Both the position numbers and the translations under genes were made by a program. 64,000 nt of DNA, from positions 248,001-312,000 of the forward strand of contig NZ_JACGWX010000002.1 of NCBI RefSeq assembly GCF_014137945.1, in the 5' to 3' direction. Source of the stretch: Microcella alkalica. GTDB lineage: Bacteria; Actinomycetota; Actinomycetes; Actinomycetales; Microbacteriaceae. Positions 19,038 to 27,284 of this stretch are shown here, one piece after another (position 1 is the first letter of the stretch; each line of letters starts with the position of its first letter). A model generated the notes under the pieces. The model made no database searches. It worked only from the letters and a program-made list of their open reading frames with translations, and had not been told where the DNA came from.

Positions 19038-19604
19038 ATGGGCGGAACGTTCGACCCGATCCACCACGGCCACCTCGTCGCCGCGAGCGAGGTCGCCGAT
19101 CACTTCCACCTCGACGAGGTCGTATTCGTCCCGACCGGCCAGCCGTATCTGAAGCCGGATGCCACGGGCAGCGAGCACCGCTACCTCATGACGGTCATCG
19201 CGACGGCCTCCAACCCGCGCTTCAGCGTCAGCCGCGTCGACATCGATCGCGGCGGCCCGACGTACACGATCGACACGCTGCGCGACATGCGCGAGCGCTT
19301 CCCCGACGCCGAGCTGTTCTTCATCTCGGGCGCCGACGCCATCGCGCAGATCCTCGACTGGAAGGACGTCGCCGAGCTCTGGAGGCTCGCCCACTTCGTC
19401 GCCGTGAGCAGACCGGGGCACCCCCTGAGTGCGCGCGGGCTCCCCGAGGGCGACGTAAGCTTGGTCGAGATTCCGGCCCTGGCGATCTCGTCGACGGACT
19501 GCCGCGAACGCGTGGAGCGGGGATCGCCCGTGTGGTACTTGGTTCCCGATGGCGTCGTCCAGTACATCGCCAAGCACCGCCTGTACCGGAGAAGCTCCTC
19601 ATGA
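19038..19604 (+). CDS. nadD: Nicotinate-nucleotide adenylyltransferase
   Basis: A 188-residue nucleotidyltransferase that makes deamido-NAD+ from NaMN and ATP. The nucleotide-binding motif [15 protein letters not shown] directly follows the initiator, and [13 protein letters not shown] near the C-terminus is the second signature (SST, then R). Homologues usually begin a few residues earlier ([11 protein letters not shown]), and here those residues are encoded (RIGI) but no ATG, GTG or TTG lies upstream in frame. So the ATG at 19038 is taken, though a non-standard start cannot be excluded. Its stop overlaps the next gene by 4 bases. Confidence 0.93.
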   Translation: MGGTFDPIHHGHLVAASEVADHFHLDEVVFVPTGQPYLKPDATGSEHRYLMTVIATASNPRFSVSRVDIDRGGPTYTIDTLRDMRERFPDAELFFISGADAIAQILDWKDVAELWRLAHFVAVSRPGHPLSARGLPEGDVSLVEIPALAISSTDCRERVERGSPVWYLVPDGVVQYIAKHRLYRRSSS

Positions 19605-20989
19605 CCACCTCGAACGAACCGCCGCTCAGCCGCCGGGCCACCCGTCGCGCGCAGCAGGACGCGCAGAGCACTGCCGGGTACAGCGAGGCCCAGGCGATCG
19701 GGGAGTCCGCGGTGCAGCCCTCGCCGGCAGGCGACCAGGGGAGCGCAGCCGAGCGCTCGTCGAGCTTCGCCTCCGTTCACTCGGCCCCTGCCGACGCGAT
19801 TGAGTACCGCACCGAGGTTCGGCCGCGCGTGCCGCGGTACGAGCCCGTGACGCCGCTCACGCCCGCGTCGAGCGACGGCTCGCCCGCGCTGCCGCCCTCC
19901 GTGCCGCTCGCACCCCCCTTCGCTCCGCCCACCGCCCCCGGTCTTCGCCGGGAGACCCGCTCGCGCGACTTCCGGCCGCCCGCCGAGCGCGGACGCGCAT
20001 CCTTCACGCCCGCCCCGCAGCCGGAGGACGCGGCGCTCGACTACCGCACCCAGCAGGGCCCCGCGAGCTCTCACGTCGCCCCGGTCATCTCCTCGACCTC
20101 AGGTTCCGCGCCGTGGCACTCGGCGCCGATCGCGTCGGCGCCCGCCGTCGACCCCGCGTTCGCATCGCTCGATTCCGAGCCCGCGATCAGCGAGCCCGAC
20201 TCCCCGCGCCAGCCGGAGACTGCCGAGCCCGGCGACGCCGAGCCCAGCGCCGTCGAGCCCAGCGCCGTCGAGCCCGCGGCGTTCGTGATGCCCGAGTACA
20301 CGATGACCCGCCGCGAGCTGCGCGCCCTTCGCGAGGCTCACGCGAAACAGTCCTCCGCGGCCGAGCCGGATCCTGCGCCCAATACATCGCAGGACGAGCC
20401 GGAGGCCGCGCCTCTCCACCTCTGGCAGCCGACATCGACCGGAGCCTCGGCCCCAGCGCCCCTCATCGAGCCGGGCCCGCCCGCCTCGAGCGAGGTGGCG
20501 GTGCCCGCCGTCTCCGCGTCGACCGGCTCGCACTGGTCAGCCGGCTTCCACGAGCCCGCCGACGACCCGTTCGAGAACACGTTCAGCCGTCAGGTGGGGT
20601 CGGCCTCGATGTCGACGAACGCCCTCGTGCTACCGGAGATGCCGGCCGGGAGCCTCGCCGGTCCCGTGCCCGGCACCGGCGAGATCATCATCACCGGCAT
20701 GGTCGAGGTGCCCTCGAGCATCGCCTCGACCGGCGCCGTGCCGTCCGTGCACGACAGCCCCGACATCGATGACCTCGTCGACCCGGGCGACCGCGAGTTC
20801 GTGAGCTCCGACTCCACCCCCGTCAGTGCGATCAACGCCGTGAGCAGTCACACTGCGACCCGCAACGTGATCTCCGGCCCTCGCCCGCGCGGCGCCATGC
20901 TGACGACCGTGCTCATCGTCTCGACCGTCGTGATGGCAATCGCCGCGGTGACGATCTTCGTGGTCGCCGCCGCCAACGGTCTATTCTGA
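19601..20989 (+). CDS. Ser/Pro/Ala-rich protein with C-terminal membrane anchor
   Basis: A 462-residue protein. About 430 residues are low-complexity and probably disordered, rich in Pro, Ser, Ala and Glu. Only short basic or ordered islands occur ([12 protein letters not shown] at the start; [18 protein letters not shown] in the middle). A single helix near the end ([25 protein letters not shown]) leaves a tail-anchored topology with a long cytoplasmic part. Start ATG 19601 overlaps the nadD stop (ATGA). Between nadD and rsfS such proteins are common in Microbacteriaceae; no function is known. Confidence 0.7.
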   Translation: MTTSNEPPLSRRATRRAQQDAQSTAGYSEAQAIGESAVQPSPAGDQGSAAERSSSFASVHSAPADAIEYRTEVRPRVPRYEPVTPLTPASSDGSPALPPSVPLAPPFAPPTAPGLRRETRSRDFRPPAERGRASFTPAPQPEDAALDYRTQQGPASSHVAPVISSTSGSAPWHSAPIASAPAVDPAFASLDSEPAISEPDSPRQPETAEPGDAEPSAVEPSAVEPAAFVMPEYTMTRRELRALREAHAKQSSAAEPDPAPNTSQDEPEAAPLHLWQPTSTGASAPAPLIEPGPPASSEVAVPAVSASTGSHWSAGFHEPADDPFENTFSRQVGSASMSTNALVLPEMPAGSLAGPVPGTGEIIITGMVEVPSSIASTGAVPSVHDSPDIDDLVDPGDREFVSSDSTPVSAINAVSSHTATRNVISGPRPRGAMLTTVLIVSTVVMAIAAVTIFVVAAANGLF

Positions 20990-21015
20990 CCTCTTCCCAC
21001 TCCCCGAAGGATGCT

Positions 21016-21402
21016 GTGACCGCCACTGACCGTGCCATCGACCTCGTTCGCGTCGCCGCTCGCGCCGCCGACGCCAAGCAGGGCGACGACATCGTCGCGC
21101 TCGACGTCTCCGGCCCTCTGCCCCTCGCCGACGCGTTCGTCCTCGTGACGGGGCGCAACGAGCGCAACGTGCAGGCGATCGCCGCCGAGGTGGAGGAGAA
21201 GATGATCGAGGCCGGGGCCAAGCCGCTCCGCCGCGAGGGCCGCGCGGAGGGCCGCTGGATCCTTCTCGACTTCGGCGATGTCATCGTGCACGTCTTCCAC
21301 GAGGAGGAGCGGCTGTTCTACTCGCTCGAGCGACTCTGGAAGGACTGCCCGGTGATCCCGCTCGACCTCTCGGAGCACGCGAGCGCCGCCGACACGCCCT
21401 GA
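21016..21402 (+). CDS. rsfS: Ribosomal silencing factor RsfS
   Basis: A 128-residue protein of the Iojap/RsfS family. It binds L14 of the 50S subunit and blocks subunit joining in starvation. Family motifs seen are DIVALDVSGPLPLADAFVLVTGRNERNVQAIA and the C-terminal GRWILLDFGDVIVHVFHEEERLFYSLERLW. GTG at 21016 follows GAAGGA with correct spacing. The nadD-x-rsfS order is usual. Confidence 0.95.
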   Translation: MTATDRAIDLVRVAARAADAKQGDDIVALDVSGPLPLADAFVLVTGRNERNVQAIAAEVEEKMIEAGAKPLRREGRAEGRWILLDFGDVIVHVFHEEERLFYSLERLWKDCPVIPLDLSEHASAADTP

Positions 21403-21466
21403 CGAGGACATCGATTCCGCCGGCGCGGCGGGTCGTCGCGCGACGCTCCCGAGGGGCTCGCCCGAA

Positions 21467-21496
21467 TTGGCCGAGGCGCACCCGGTGTACTACAGT
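21467..21496 (+). promoter_or_regulatory. Candidate promoter of tRNA-Ala
   Basis: TTGGCC (21467-21472) and TACAGT (21491-21496) are spaced by 18 bases and lie about 35 bases upstream of the tRNA 5' end, a fitting place for a tRNA promoter. Confidence 0.45.
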
Positions 21497-21530
21497 GATC
21501 GAGTTGTCACCGGGTCGAACCGGTGGTCAT

Positions 21531-21603
21531 GGGCCTGTGGCGCAGCTGGTAGCGCACCTGCATGGCATGCAGGGGGTCAGGGGTTCGAATCCCCTCAGGT
21601 CCA
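21531..21603 (+). tRNA. tRNA-Ala (anticodon GGC)
   Basis: The acceptor GGGCCTG pairs with CAGGTCC, including the G3-T70 wobble that marks alanine tRNAs, and the discriminator is A. The D arm is GCGCAGCTGGTAGCGC, the anticodon stem CCTGC/GCAGG holds the loop ATGGCAT (anticodon GGC), and the T arm carries GGTTCGAATC. CCA is not encoded. Confidence 0.97.
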
Positions 21604-21612
21604 CGACACGAT

Positions 21613-21628
21613 CCCGGTTTCGGCCGGG
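21613..21628 (+). terminator. Short hairpin after tRNA-Ala
   Basis: CCCGG and CCGGG pair around TTTCGG and are followed by TTTCG, a short terminator-like structure 10 bases after the tRNA. Confidence 0.5.
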
Positions 21629-21723
21629 TTTCGTCGTATTCGGCGCCTGCTGACCCGATCGGCGGGGCGGCGCGCCGGAGGCCGTGCGCCTTGCGCGCCA
21701 GCCCGGCCCGAAAGGACCACCCC

Positions 21724-23172
21724 GTGAGCTCCTCGCTCCCCGCCGCCCCCTCCACTCCGACGGTCTCCGAGTCCGGCGCCTCCGCGATCGAGGTCTCCTC
21801 CGCCGCTCAGCGCATGCACATCGTGAGCGACGAGACCACGCAGATCGCCGACATGGTGCTCGACTACGCGCGCCGCCGACTCCTCAGCACCGACACGCCC
21901 CTCGACAAGCCCTTCTCGCCCGCCGAGCTCGCGCGCCTCGCTTCCGGCAGCATCGGCGAGAGCGGAATCGGCGCGCGCCGCGCGCTCGCCCTCTTCGAGA
22001 ACGTCCTCGCGCCCTCGTGCATCACGACCGACCACCCCCAGTACCTCTCGTTCATCCCCTCGGCGCCGACGAAGGCCGCCACCGCCTTCGACCTCGTCGT
22101 CTCGGCGACCGCCGTGTACGGCGGCTCGTGGCTCGAGGGCTCGGGCGCGGTGTTCGCCGAGAACGAGGTCCTGCGCTTCCTCGCCCGCGAGTTCGGGCTC
22201 CCCGCGAGCGCCGGAGGCGTCTTCGTGCAGGGCGGCACGGTCGGCAACCTCTCGGCGCTCGTCGCCGCGCGCGACCAGCGCGCGCGCCAGCTGTCGGAGG
22301 CCGGCCGCGCCCGCCCCGATCGCTGGGTCGTCGTGTGCGGCGGGGAGGCGCACTCCTCGATAGTGTCGGCAGCCCACGTCATGGACATCGACGTCGCGAT
22401 CGTCGCCACGGGCGAGTCCGGCTCCCTGCGCGGCGCCGATGTCGAGCCCGCGCTCGTCGAGCACGGTGACGCCGTCATCGCGGTCGTCACGACCGCGGGG
22501 TCGACCAACTTCGGCATCGTGGACGACATCGACTCGATCGCCGCGCTCAAGGACGCGCACGACTTCTGGCTCCACGTCGACGGCGCCTACGGCCTCGCGG
22601 CGATGCTCGCGCCCGGCTCCCGTCACCGCTTCGCGGGCGTCGAGCGCGCGGACTCGCTCATCGTCGACCCCCACAAGTGGCTGTTCGCCCCGTTCGACGC
22701 GTGCGCTCTCATCTACCGCGACCCCGACCACGGGCGGCTCGCGCACACGCAGCACGCCGAGTACCTCGACACCCTGACCGAGGCCGCCGACTACAACCCG
22801 TCCGACTACGCGATCCAGCTCACGCGCCGCGCGCGGGGCCTGCCGCTGTGGTTCTCGCTCGCGACCTTTGGCGCTGAGGCCTACCGCGAGGCAATCGAGA
22901 TCTCGATCGACCTCGCGCGGCAGATCGCCGATGAGATCGCCCGCAGGCCGTACCTGCGCCTCGTGCGCGAGCCGCAGCTCTCCGTCGTGGTCTTCGAGCG
23001 CGACGGGTGGGATGCCCGTGATTACGCAGCCTGGAGCGACCGCCTTCTCGACGACCAGCACGCCTTCGTGGTCGCGAGCTCGCACGCAGGACGCCCCAAC
23101 ACGCGCTTCGCGATCGTCAACCCGACGACGACGTTCGAGCAGCTCGTCGCCATCCTCGACACGATGGGCTGA
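21724..23172 (+). CDS. Pyridoxal-dependent amino acid decarboxylase family protein
   Basis: A 482-residue group II PLP enzyme of the aromatic-amino-acid/glutamate decarboxylase fold. GGTVGNLSALVAARD binds cofactor phosphate, the Asp of LHVDGAYG contacts the pyridine nitrogen, and the Schiff-base lysine is in IVDPHKWLF near residue 317. The substrate cannot be told; this clade includes aspartate 1-, aromatic and diamino acid decarboxylases. The GTG at 21724 is preceded by GAAAGGACC. It is followed by pdxH, which makes its cofactor, possibly by chance. Hairpin 23182-23200 separates the two. Confidence 0.88.
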   Translation: MSSSLPAAPSTPTVSESGASAIEVSSAAQRMHIVSDETTQIADMVLDYARRRLLSTDTPLDKPFSPAELARLASGSIGESGIGARRALALFENVLAPSCITTDHPQYLSFIPSAPTKAATAFDLVVSATAVYGGSWLEGSGAVFAENEVLRFLAREFGLPASAGGVFVQGGTVGNLSALVAARDQRARQLSEAGRARPDRWVVVCGGEAHSSIVSAAHVMDIDVAIVATGESGSLRGADVEPALVEHGDAVIAVVTTAGSTNFGIVDDIDSIAALKDAHDFWLHVDGAYGLAAMLAPGSRHRFAGVERADSLIVDPHKWLFAPFDACALIYRDPDHGRLAHTQHAEYLDTLTEAADYNPSDYAIQLTRRARGLPLWFSLATFGAEAYREAIEISIDLARQIADEIARRPYLRLVREPQLSVVVFERDGWDARDYAAWSDRLLDDQHAFVVASSHAGRPNTRFAIVNPTTTFEQLVAILDTMG

Positions 23173-23181
23173 GCCAGTAAG

Positions 23182-23200
23182 GGGCGGCGCTGCGCCGCCC
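23182..23200 (+). terminator. Hairpin between the PLP decarboxylase and pdxH
   Basis: GGGCGGCG and CGCCGCCC pair in a perfect 8-bp stem around CTG, 10 bases after the decarboxylase stop. No T-run follows. Confidence 0.55.
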
Positions 23201-23233
23201 GGATCCCTCGGCGAGCTCCCGGGCTCCGGGTCC

Positions 23234-23239
23234 TACGCT
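23234..23239 (+). promoter_or_regulatory. -10 element of a leaderless pdxH promoter
   Basis: TACGCT ends 6 bases before the ATG at 23246, so transcription should start at or next to the start codon. No -35 is obvious. Confidence 0.45.
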
Positions 23240-23245
23240 GTGGCC

Positions 23246-23917
23246 ATGAGCCACGACGCCGTTCCCGGTCCTCTCGACGACGCGCTCCGGCGCCACACCG
23301 ACTACGGTGCCGAGAGGCTCGAGGAGGAGGACGTCGCGACCGATCCGATCGCGCAGTTCACCGCGTGGATGGCGGAGGCGGCCGAGCGCGGGGTCTACGA
23401 GCCGAACGCCATGGTGCTCGGCACGATCGATCCGGATGGGCATCCGTCGATCCGCACGGTGCTGCTGCGCGGCGTCGACGAGCGCGGGTTCGAGTTCTAC
23501 ACCGACCACACCTCGCGCAAGGGGCGCGCGCTGCTGGCGAACCCGGCGGTCTCCGTCGTATTCCCCTGGTACACGCTGCACCGTCAGGTGATCATCGTCG
23601 GCGAGGCGCACCCCGTCGAGCGCGAGGCCAGCGAGGACTACTTCGCCCGACGCCCTCGCGGCGCGCAGATCGCGGCGTGGTCGAGCGACCAGTCGCAGCC
23701 GATCTCCTCCCGGGAGGCGCTCGAGCAGAAGGTGAGAGACGCCGAGGAGCGTTTCCGCGACGACGAGACAGTGCCGCGCCCCGAGCGGTGGGGCGGCTTC
23801 CGGATCGTCCCGCATCGCGTGGAGTTCTGGCAGGGGCGCACCTCGCGGCTGCACGATCGGCTCGTGTTCCGCGTGGCGGTGGGCGGAGGATGGGAGCTCG
23901 AGCGCATCCAGCCGTGA
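23246..23917 (+). CDS. pdxH: Pyridoxine/pyridoxamine 5'-phosphate oxidase
   Basis: A 223-residue FMN flavoenzyme that makes pyridoxal 5'-phosphate from PNP or PMP with oxygen. Visible signatures are the FMN/substrate segments PNAMVLGTIDPDGHPSIRTVLLRGVDERGFEFYTDHTSRKG, QIAAWSSDQSQPI, and the C-terminal VEFWQGRTSRLHDRLVF. Length is full. The ATG at 23246 fits the leaderless promoter; a GTG two codons upstream is possible. It stands alone between hairpin 23182 and the LLM gene. Confidence 0.96.
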   Translation: MSHDAVPGPLDDALRRHTDYGAERLEEEDVATDPIAQFTAWMAEAAERGVYEPNAMVLGTIDPDGHPSIRTVLLRGVDERGFEFYTDHTSRKGRALLANPAVSVVFPWYTLHRQVIIVGEAHPVEREASEDYFARRPRGAQIAAWSSDQSQPISSREALEQKVRDAEERFRDDETVPRPERWGGFRIVPHRVEFWQGRTSRLHDRLVFRVAVGGGWELERIQP

Positions 23918-23999
23918 GTCGCCTGCGGGAATGCCGACGGGCATCCATGCGTTTGCATATTTCGATACGCTGGCGCAGCCAGTCCTGCGAGAGAGACGG

Positions 24000-25070
24000 A
24001 TGACCATGACCGCGACCATCGACCCGGCCCGCCTGCAGTTCGGCCTGAACACCTTCGGCGACGTGAGTCACGACGCAGCCGGCGAGCCCGTCCCGTACCC
24101 CCAGGTGATCCGCGACGTCGTCGCGGAGGGCGTCCTCGCCGATCAGGTCGGCATCGACGCCTTCGCGATCGGCGAGCACCACCGCGACGACTACGCGGTC
24201 TCGGCTCCCGACATCGTGCTCGCCGGCATCGCCGCGCGCACCGAGCGCATCCGGCTCTCGTCGGCCGTGACCGTCCTGAGCTCCGACGACCCGATCCGCG
24301 TCTTCCAGCGCTTCGCGACGATCGACGCGATCTCGAACGGGCGCGCCGAGATCGTCGTCGGGCGCGGCTCGTTCACCGAGTCGTTCCCGCTGTTCGGCTT
24401 CGAGCTCGCCGACTACCAGGTGCTCTTCGACGAGAAGCTCAACCTGCTCGCCGAGGTGCTCAAGGAGGGCCCGGTCACGTGGAGCGGCCGCACGCGCGCG
24501 CCCCTGACCGGCATCGAGGTGTACCCCAAGACCGCGAGCGGGAGAATTCCCACCTGGGTCGGGGTCGGCGGCAGCCCCGAGTCGGTCGTGCGCACCGCTC
24601 ACTACGGAATGCCCATGATCCTCGCCATCATCGGTGGCGACCCGCAGCGCTTCGCGCCCTACGTCGACCTTTACCACCGGGCGCTCGACCAGATGGGCAA
24701 GGATCGCCTGCCCGTCGGCGTCCACTCGCCTGGCTTCATCGCCGACTCCGACGAGGAGGCGCACGAGCTGTTCTGGCCGCACTACCAGACCGCCTTCGGC
24801 CGCATCGGCCGCGAGCGCGGTTGGGGACCCACGACGCGCGAGCACTACGACGCCGAGATCGAGCACGGCTCGCTCTACGTCGGCGGCGCCGAGACCGTCG
24901 CGCGGAAGATCGCCGCGACCGTCGCGGGGCTCAGCATCGAGCGCTTCGACCTGAAGTACACGACCGGGCCGGTGCCGCACTCGGCGAACATGCGCGCGAT
25001 CGAGCTCTACGGCACGCAGGTCATCCCGATGGTGCGCGAGCTCGTCGCGGAGGCTGTCCCCGTCGGCTGA
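24000..25070 (+). CDS. LLM class flavin-dependent oxidoreductase
   Basis: A 356-residue enzyme of the luciferase-like monooxygenase superfamily, an FMNH2- or F420-using TIM barrel. Typical segments are FAIGEHHRDDYAVSAPDIVLAGIAARTERIRLSSAVTVLSSDDPIRVFQRFATIDAISNGRAEIVVGRGS and IPTWVGVGGSPESVVRTAHYGMPM. The reaction cannot be read from sequence. ATG 24000 lies 6 bases before a second ATG at 24006, either may be used; GAGAGAC is the weak ribosome site. It converges on the rhodanese gene with only 8 bases between the stops. Confidence 0.88.
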   Translation: MTMTATIDPARLQFGLNTFGDVSHDAAGEPVPYPQVIRDVVAEGVLADQVGIDAFAIGEHHRDDYAVSAPDIVLAGIAARTERIRLSSAVTVLSSDDPIRVFQRFATIDAISNGRAEIVVGRGSFTESFPLFGFELADYQVLFDEKLNLLAEVLKEGPVTWSGRTRAPLTGIEVYPKTASGRIPTWVGVGGSPESVVRTAHYGMPMILAIIGGDPQRFAPYVDLYHRALDQMGKDRLPVGVHSPGFIADSDEEAHELFWPHYQTAFGRIGRERGWGPTTREHYDAEIEHGSLYVGGAETVARKIAATVAGLSIERFDLKYTTGPVPHSANMRAIELYGTQVIPMVRELVAEAVPVG

Positions 25071-25078
25071 GCCCGATG

Positions 25079-25444
25079 TCAGCCGGTGACGACCGGGAGC
25101 GCGGTCGACTCGGCCGCCGACTGGACGGAGCCCGCGTTCACGAGGTCGGTGAAGCCGAGGCCGCGCATCCTGTCGATCGCCTGGCCCGAGCGGTTGCCGC
25201 TGCGGCAGTACACGACGTAGGCGCCCTCGCGGTCCAGTTGCTGGACGAGCGCATCGAAATCGGGCGACTGCACGTCGATGTTGATGGCGCCCTCGAGGTG
25301 ACCGCTCGCGAACTCCGCGGACGAGCGCACGTCGATCACGACGGTGCTCTCGTCGAGAGCGATGGGCACGGTTGCGGGGGCGCAGGCGGCGAGAGCGAGC
25401 GACAGCCCGACGGCGAGGGCGAGACTGACGAGGATGCGGCGCAT
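25079..25444 (-). CDS. Rhodanese-like lipoprotein
   Basis: A 121-residue extracytoplasmic sulfurtransferase-type protein. The signal MRRILVSLALAVGLSLALAAC ends in a lipobox (LAAC, lipidated Cys about 21). A single rhodanese domain follows (VVIDVRSSAEFASGHLEGAINIDV) with the active-site loop CRSGNRS, so the persulfide-forming cysteine is present. Its promoter region holds a perfect CsoR/CstR-type palindrome (25487-25502). CstR-family repressors sense persulfides and often control rhodaneses, which makes a role in sulfane-sulfur handling outside the membrane likely. The start at 25444 was chosen because it opens a proper signal peptide after GGAAGGAGC. Confidence 0.88.
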   Translation of the reverse strand: MRRILVSLALAVGLSLALAACAPATVPIALDESTVVIDVRSSAEFASGHLEGAINIDVQSPDFDALVQQLDREGAYVVYCRSGNRSGQAIDRMRGLGFTDLVNAGSVQSAAESTALPVVTG

Positions 25445-25476
25445 CGCGGTGCTCCTTCCGAGCAAGAGGATGCTCG

Positions 25477-25482
25477 ATGCTA
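25477..25482 (-). promoter_or_regulatory. -10 element of the rhodanese gene promoter
   Basis: TAGCAT on the minus strand, about 32 bases upstream of the ATG at 25444. The palindrome at 25487-25502 would lie between this -10 and any -35, a typical repressor position. The TAG is also the stop codon of khtU. Confidence 0.45.
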
Positions 25483-26730
25483 CCAGATACCCCCGGGGGT
25501 ATGAGTGGTGCGTTTCCCGTCGGCCCTCGCGCCACCCGCGCTCGGGTTCGTCGGGCGAGCGGGGAGGCGGCGGGCGAGCATCTGCCGCTTGAACCACACG
25601 GAGTCGGGGACGCGCGCGAGCACCGTCCCGCCGATGATCGTGATAAGCACGTACGCCGTCGCGAGCGGCGCCAGCTGGGGCTCGATGCCGGCCGCGACCG
25701 CGAGGCCGGCGATGACGATGGAGAACTCTCCTCGCGGAGTGAGCGTGAGCCCCGTGCGCCACCGACCGGGCAGTGCGATGCCCGCCTCGCGCGCCGCGAG
25801 CCAGCCCGACGCGACCTTCGTGGCCATCGTCACGATCGCGAGAATGATCGCCGGGACGAGCACGGGCACGATGTCAGCAGGGTCGGTCGCGATCCCGAAG
25901 AAGACGAAGAAGACGGCCGCGAAGAGGTCGCGCAGCGGAGACAGCACCGTCTCGGCCGAGCGAGCGACCTGCCCCGAGATCGCGATGCCGACGAGGAAGG
26001 CGCCGACCGCCGCTGAGACGTTGACCTGCTGCGCGATGCCCGCCACGAGCATCGTCAGCCCGAGCACCCCGAGCACGAGCGACTCGGCGTGGTGCGGCGA
26101 GAACAGCGCGGAGACGATCCGGCCATGCCGGAGCGCCAGGTACAGGATGAGGATCGCGACGAGCACGGCGATGACGAGCGCCGTCGCCCCCGCGAGGAGC
26201 CCTGCGCCGATGACGAGAGCGGAGAGAAGGGGGAGGTAGAACGCCATCGCGAGATCCTCGATCACGAGGATCGAGAGGATCGTCGGCGTCTCGCGGTTCG
26301 ACAGACGGCCGAGGTCGCGCAGCACCTTCGCGACGACGCCCGAGGAGGAGATCCAGGTGATGCCGGCGAGCGCGACCGCCGCCACCGGCCCCCAGCCGAG
26401 GATGAGCGCCATGGCGGCGCCCGGCACCGCGTTGAGGAGCGCGTCGATGAGGCCCGCCCGCCGTGAGCGCTTCATGCTGTCGACGAGCTCGGTCGCCGTG
26501 TACTCCAGGCCCAGCATCAGCAGCAGGAGGATGACGCCGATCTCGCTGCCGATCGCGAAGAACTCCTCGCTCTCCTCGATCGGGATGAGCCCGCCCTCGC
26601 CGATGAGGAGGCCCACGATGAGGAAGAGCGGGATGGGCGAGACCCCGAAGCGGTCTGCGAGACGGGAGAGCAGGCCGAGGACGAGCAGAAGGGCGCCGAC
26701 CTCGATGAGGAGGAGCGTCGACCCGTGCAT
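25480..26730 (-). CDS. Cation:proton antiporter (CPA2, KefB/KhtU type)
   Basis: A 416-residue membrane protein with about 12 helices and the Na+/H+ exchanger fold. Segments such as LLLLMLGLEYTATELVDSMKRS, ITWISSSGVVAKVLRDLGRL, ILVIEDLAMAFYLPLLS and VSAAVGAFLVGIAISG belong to the CPA2 family. It lacks a C-terminal TrkA-N domain. The gene just upstream encodes a KhtT-like cytoplasmic subunit, which points to a KhtTU-like K+ efflux system. Only 2 bases separate the two genes. The last codons carry the CsoR/CstR-type operator of the next gene. Confidence 0.9.
   Translation of the reverse strand: MHGSTLLLIEVGALLLVLGLLSRLADRFGVSPIPLFLIVGLLIGEGGLIPIEESEEFFAIGSEIGVILLLLMLGLEYTATELVDSMKRSRRAGLIDALLNAVPGAAMALILGWGPVAAVALAGITWISSSGVVAKVLRDLGRLSNRETPTILSILVIEDLAMAFYLPLLSALVIGAGLLAGATALVIAVLVAILILYLALRHGRIVSALFSPHHAESLVLGVLGLTMLVAGIAQQVNVSAAVGAFLVGIAISGQVARSAETVLSPLRDLFAAVFFVFFGIATDPADIVPVLVPAIILAIVTMATKVASGWLAAREAGIALPGRWRTGLTLTPRGEFSIVIAGLAVAAGIEPQLAPLATAYVLITIIGGTVLARVPDSVWFKRQMLARRLPARPTNPSAGGARADGKRTTHTPGGIW
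25487..25502. promoter_or_regulatory. CsoR/CstR-family operator
   Basis: ATACCCCCGGGGGTAT is a perfect 16-bp palindrome. It matches the ATACCCC-GGGGTAT core of operators bound by CsoR-family repressors, which sense copper, nickel or persulfide. It overlaps the last codons of khtU (THTPGGIW) and precedes the rhodanese gene. The repressor gene is not in the window. Confidence 0.75.
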
Positions 26731-26732
26731 CG

Positions 26733-27242
26733 TCAGCTTGGCAGCGAGCCGTCGGCGAGCAGACGCGCGAGCGACTCCAGGCCCGGGCGGGTGCCCACGA
26801 CGATCAGGGTGTCGCCGGCGCGGAGCTCGGTCGTGGGCGTGGGGGAGGGGATGATCTCGGCATCGCGCACGATCGCGACGATCGAGGTGCTCGTGAGCGT
26901 GCGGGCGCGCGTGTCGCCCAGGCGGCCCCCGACGAAGGGGGAGGACGCGGGGAGGAGGAGCTGCTCGGTGAAGAGGCCCGCGGCCTGCTCGCGGATCCCC
27001 GCGAGCTGCCCCAGCATGACCGAGGCTCCGAGGACGTCGGCGAGGGCGAGCGCCTCGTCCTCCGAGAGCCTCACGCGCTCACGGCAGGCATCCGGGTCGA
27101 TGTCGTCGAAAACCGCGAGCTCCCGTTCGCCCGAGCGGTGCGACACGATGCCGATGCGTCGGCCGTTCTCGGTCACGATGTCGTGACGGGTCCCGATGCC
27201 GGGAAGGTCCACTTTCTCGATGCGCACTCCCACGTCGCTCAC
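26733..27242 (-). CDS. KhtT-like regulatory subunit with TrkA-C (RCK_C) domain
   Basis: A 169-residue soluble protein. The N-terminal half (VRIEKVDLPGIGTRHDIVTENGRRIGIVSHRSGERELAVF) is typical of KhtT-type subunits, and the C-terminal about 70 residues form a TrkA-C ligand domain (TSTSIVAIVRDAEIIPSPTPTTELRAGDTLIVVGTRPGLESLARLL). TrkA-C domains in related systems bind c-di-AMP or other small ligands. It should gate the antiporter encoded next. The GTG at 27242 is the first start; a second GTG lies four codons on, and a GATACC -10-like box sits directly before the first, so the true start is uncertain. Confidence 0.85.
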   Translation of the reverse strand: MSDVGVRIEKVDLPGIGTRHDIVTENGRRIGIVSHRSGERELAVFDDIDPDACRERVRLSEDEALALADVLGASVMLGQLAGIREQAAGLFTEQLLLPASSPFVGGRLGDTRARTLTSTSIVAIVRDAEIIPSPTPTTELRAGDTLIVVGTRPGLESLARLLADGSLPS

Positions 27243-27284
27243 GGTATCAGCGGATGCGGGCGCCGCCGACTCGGCGGCGACCGG

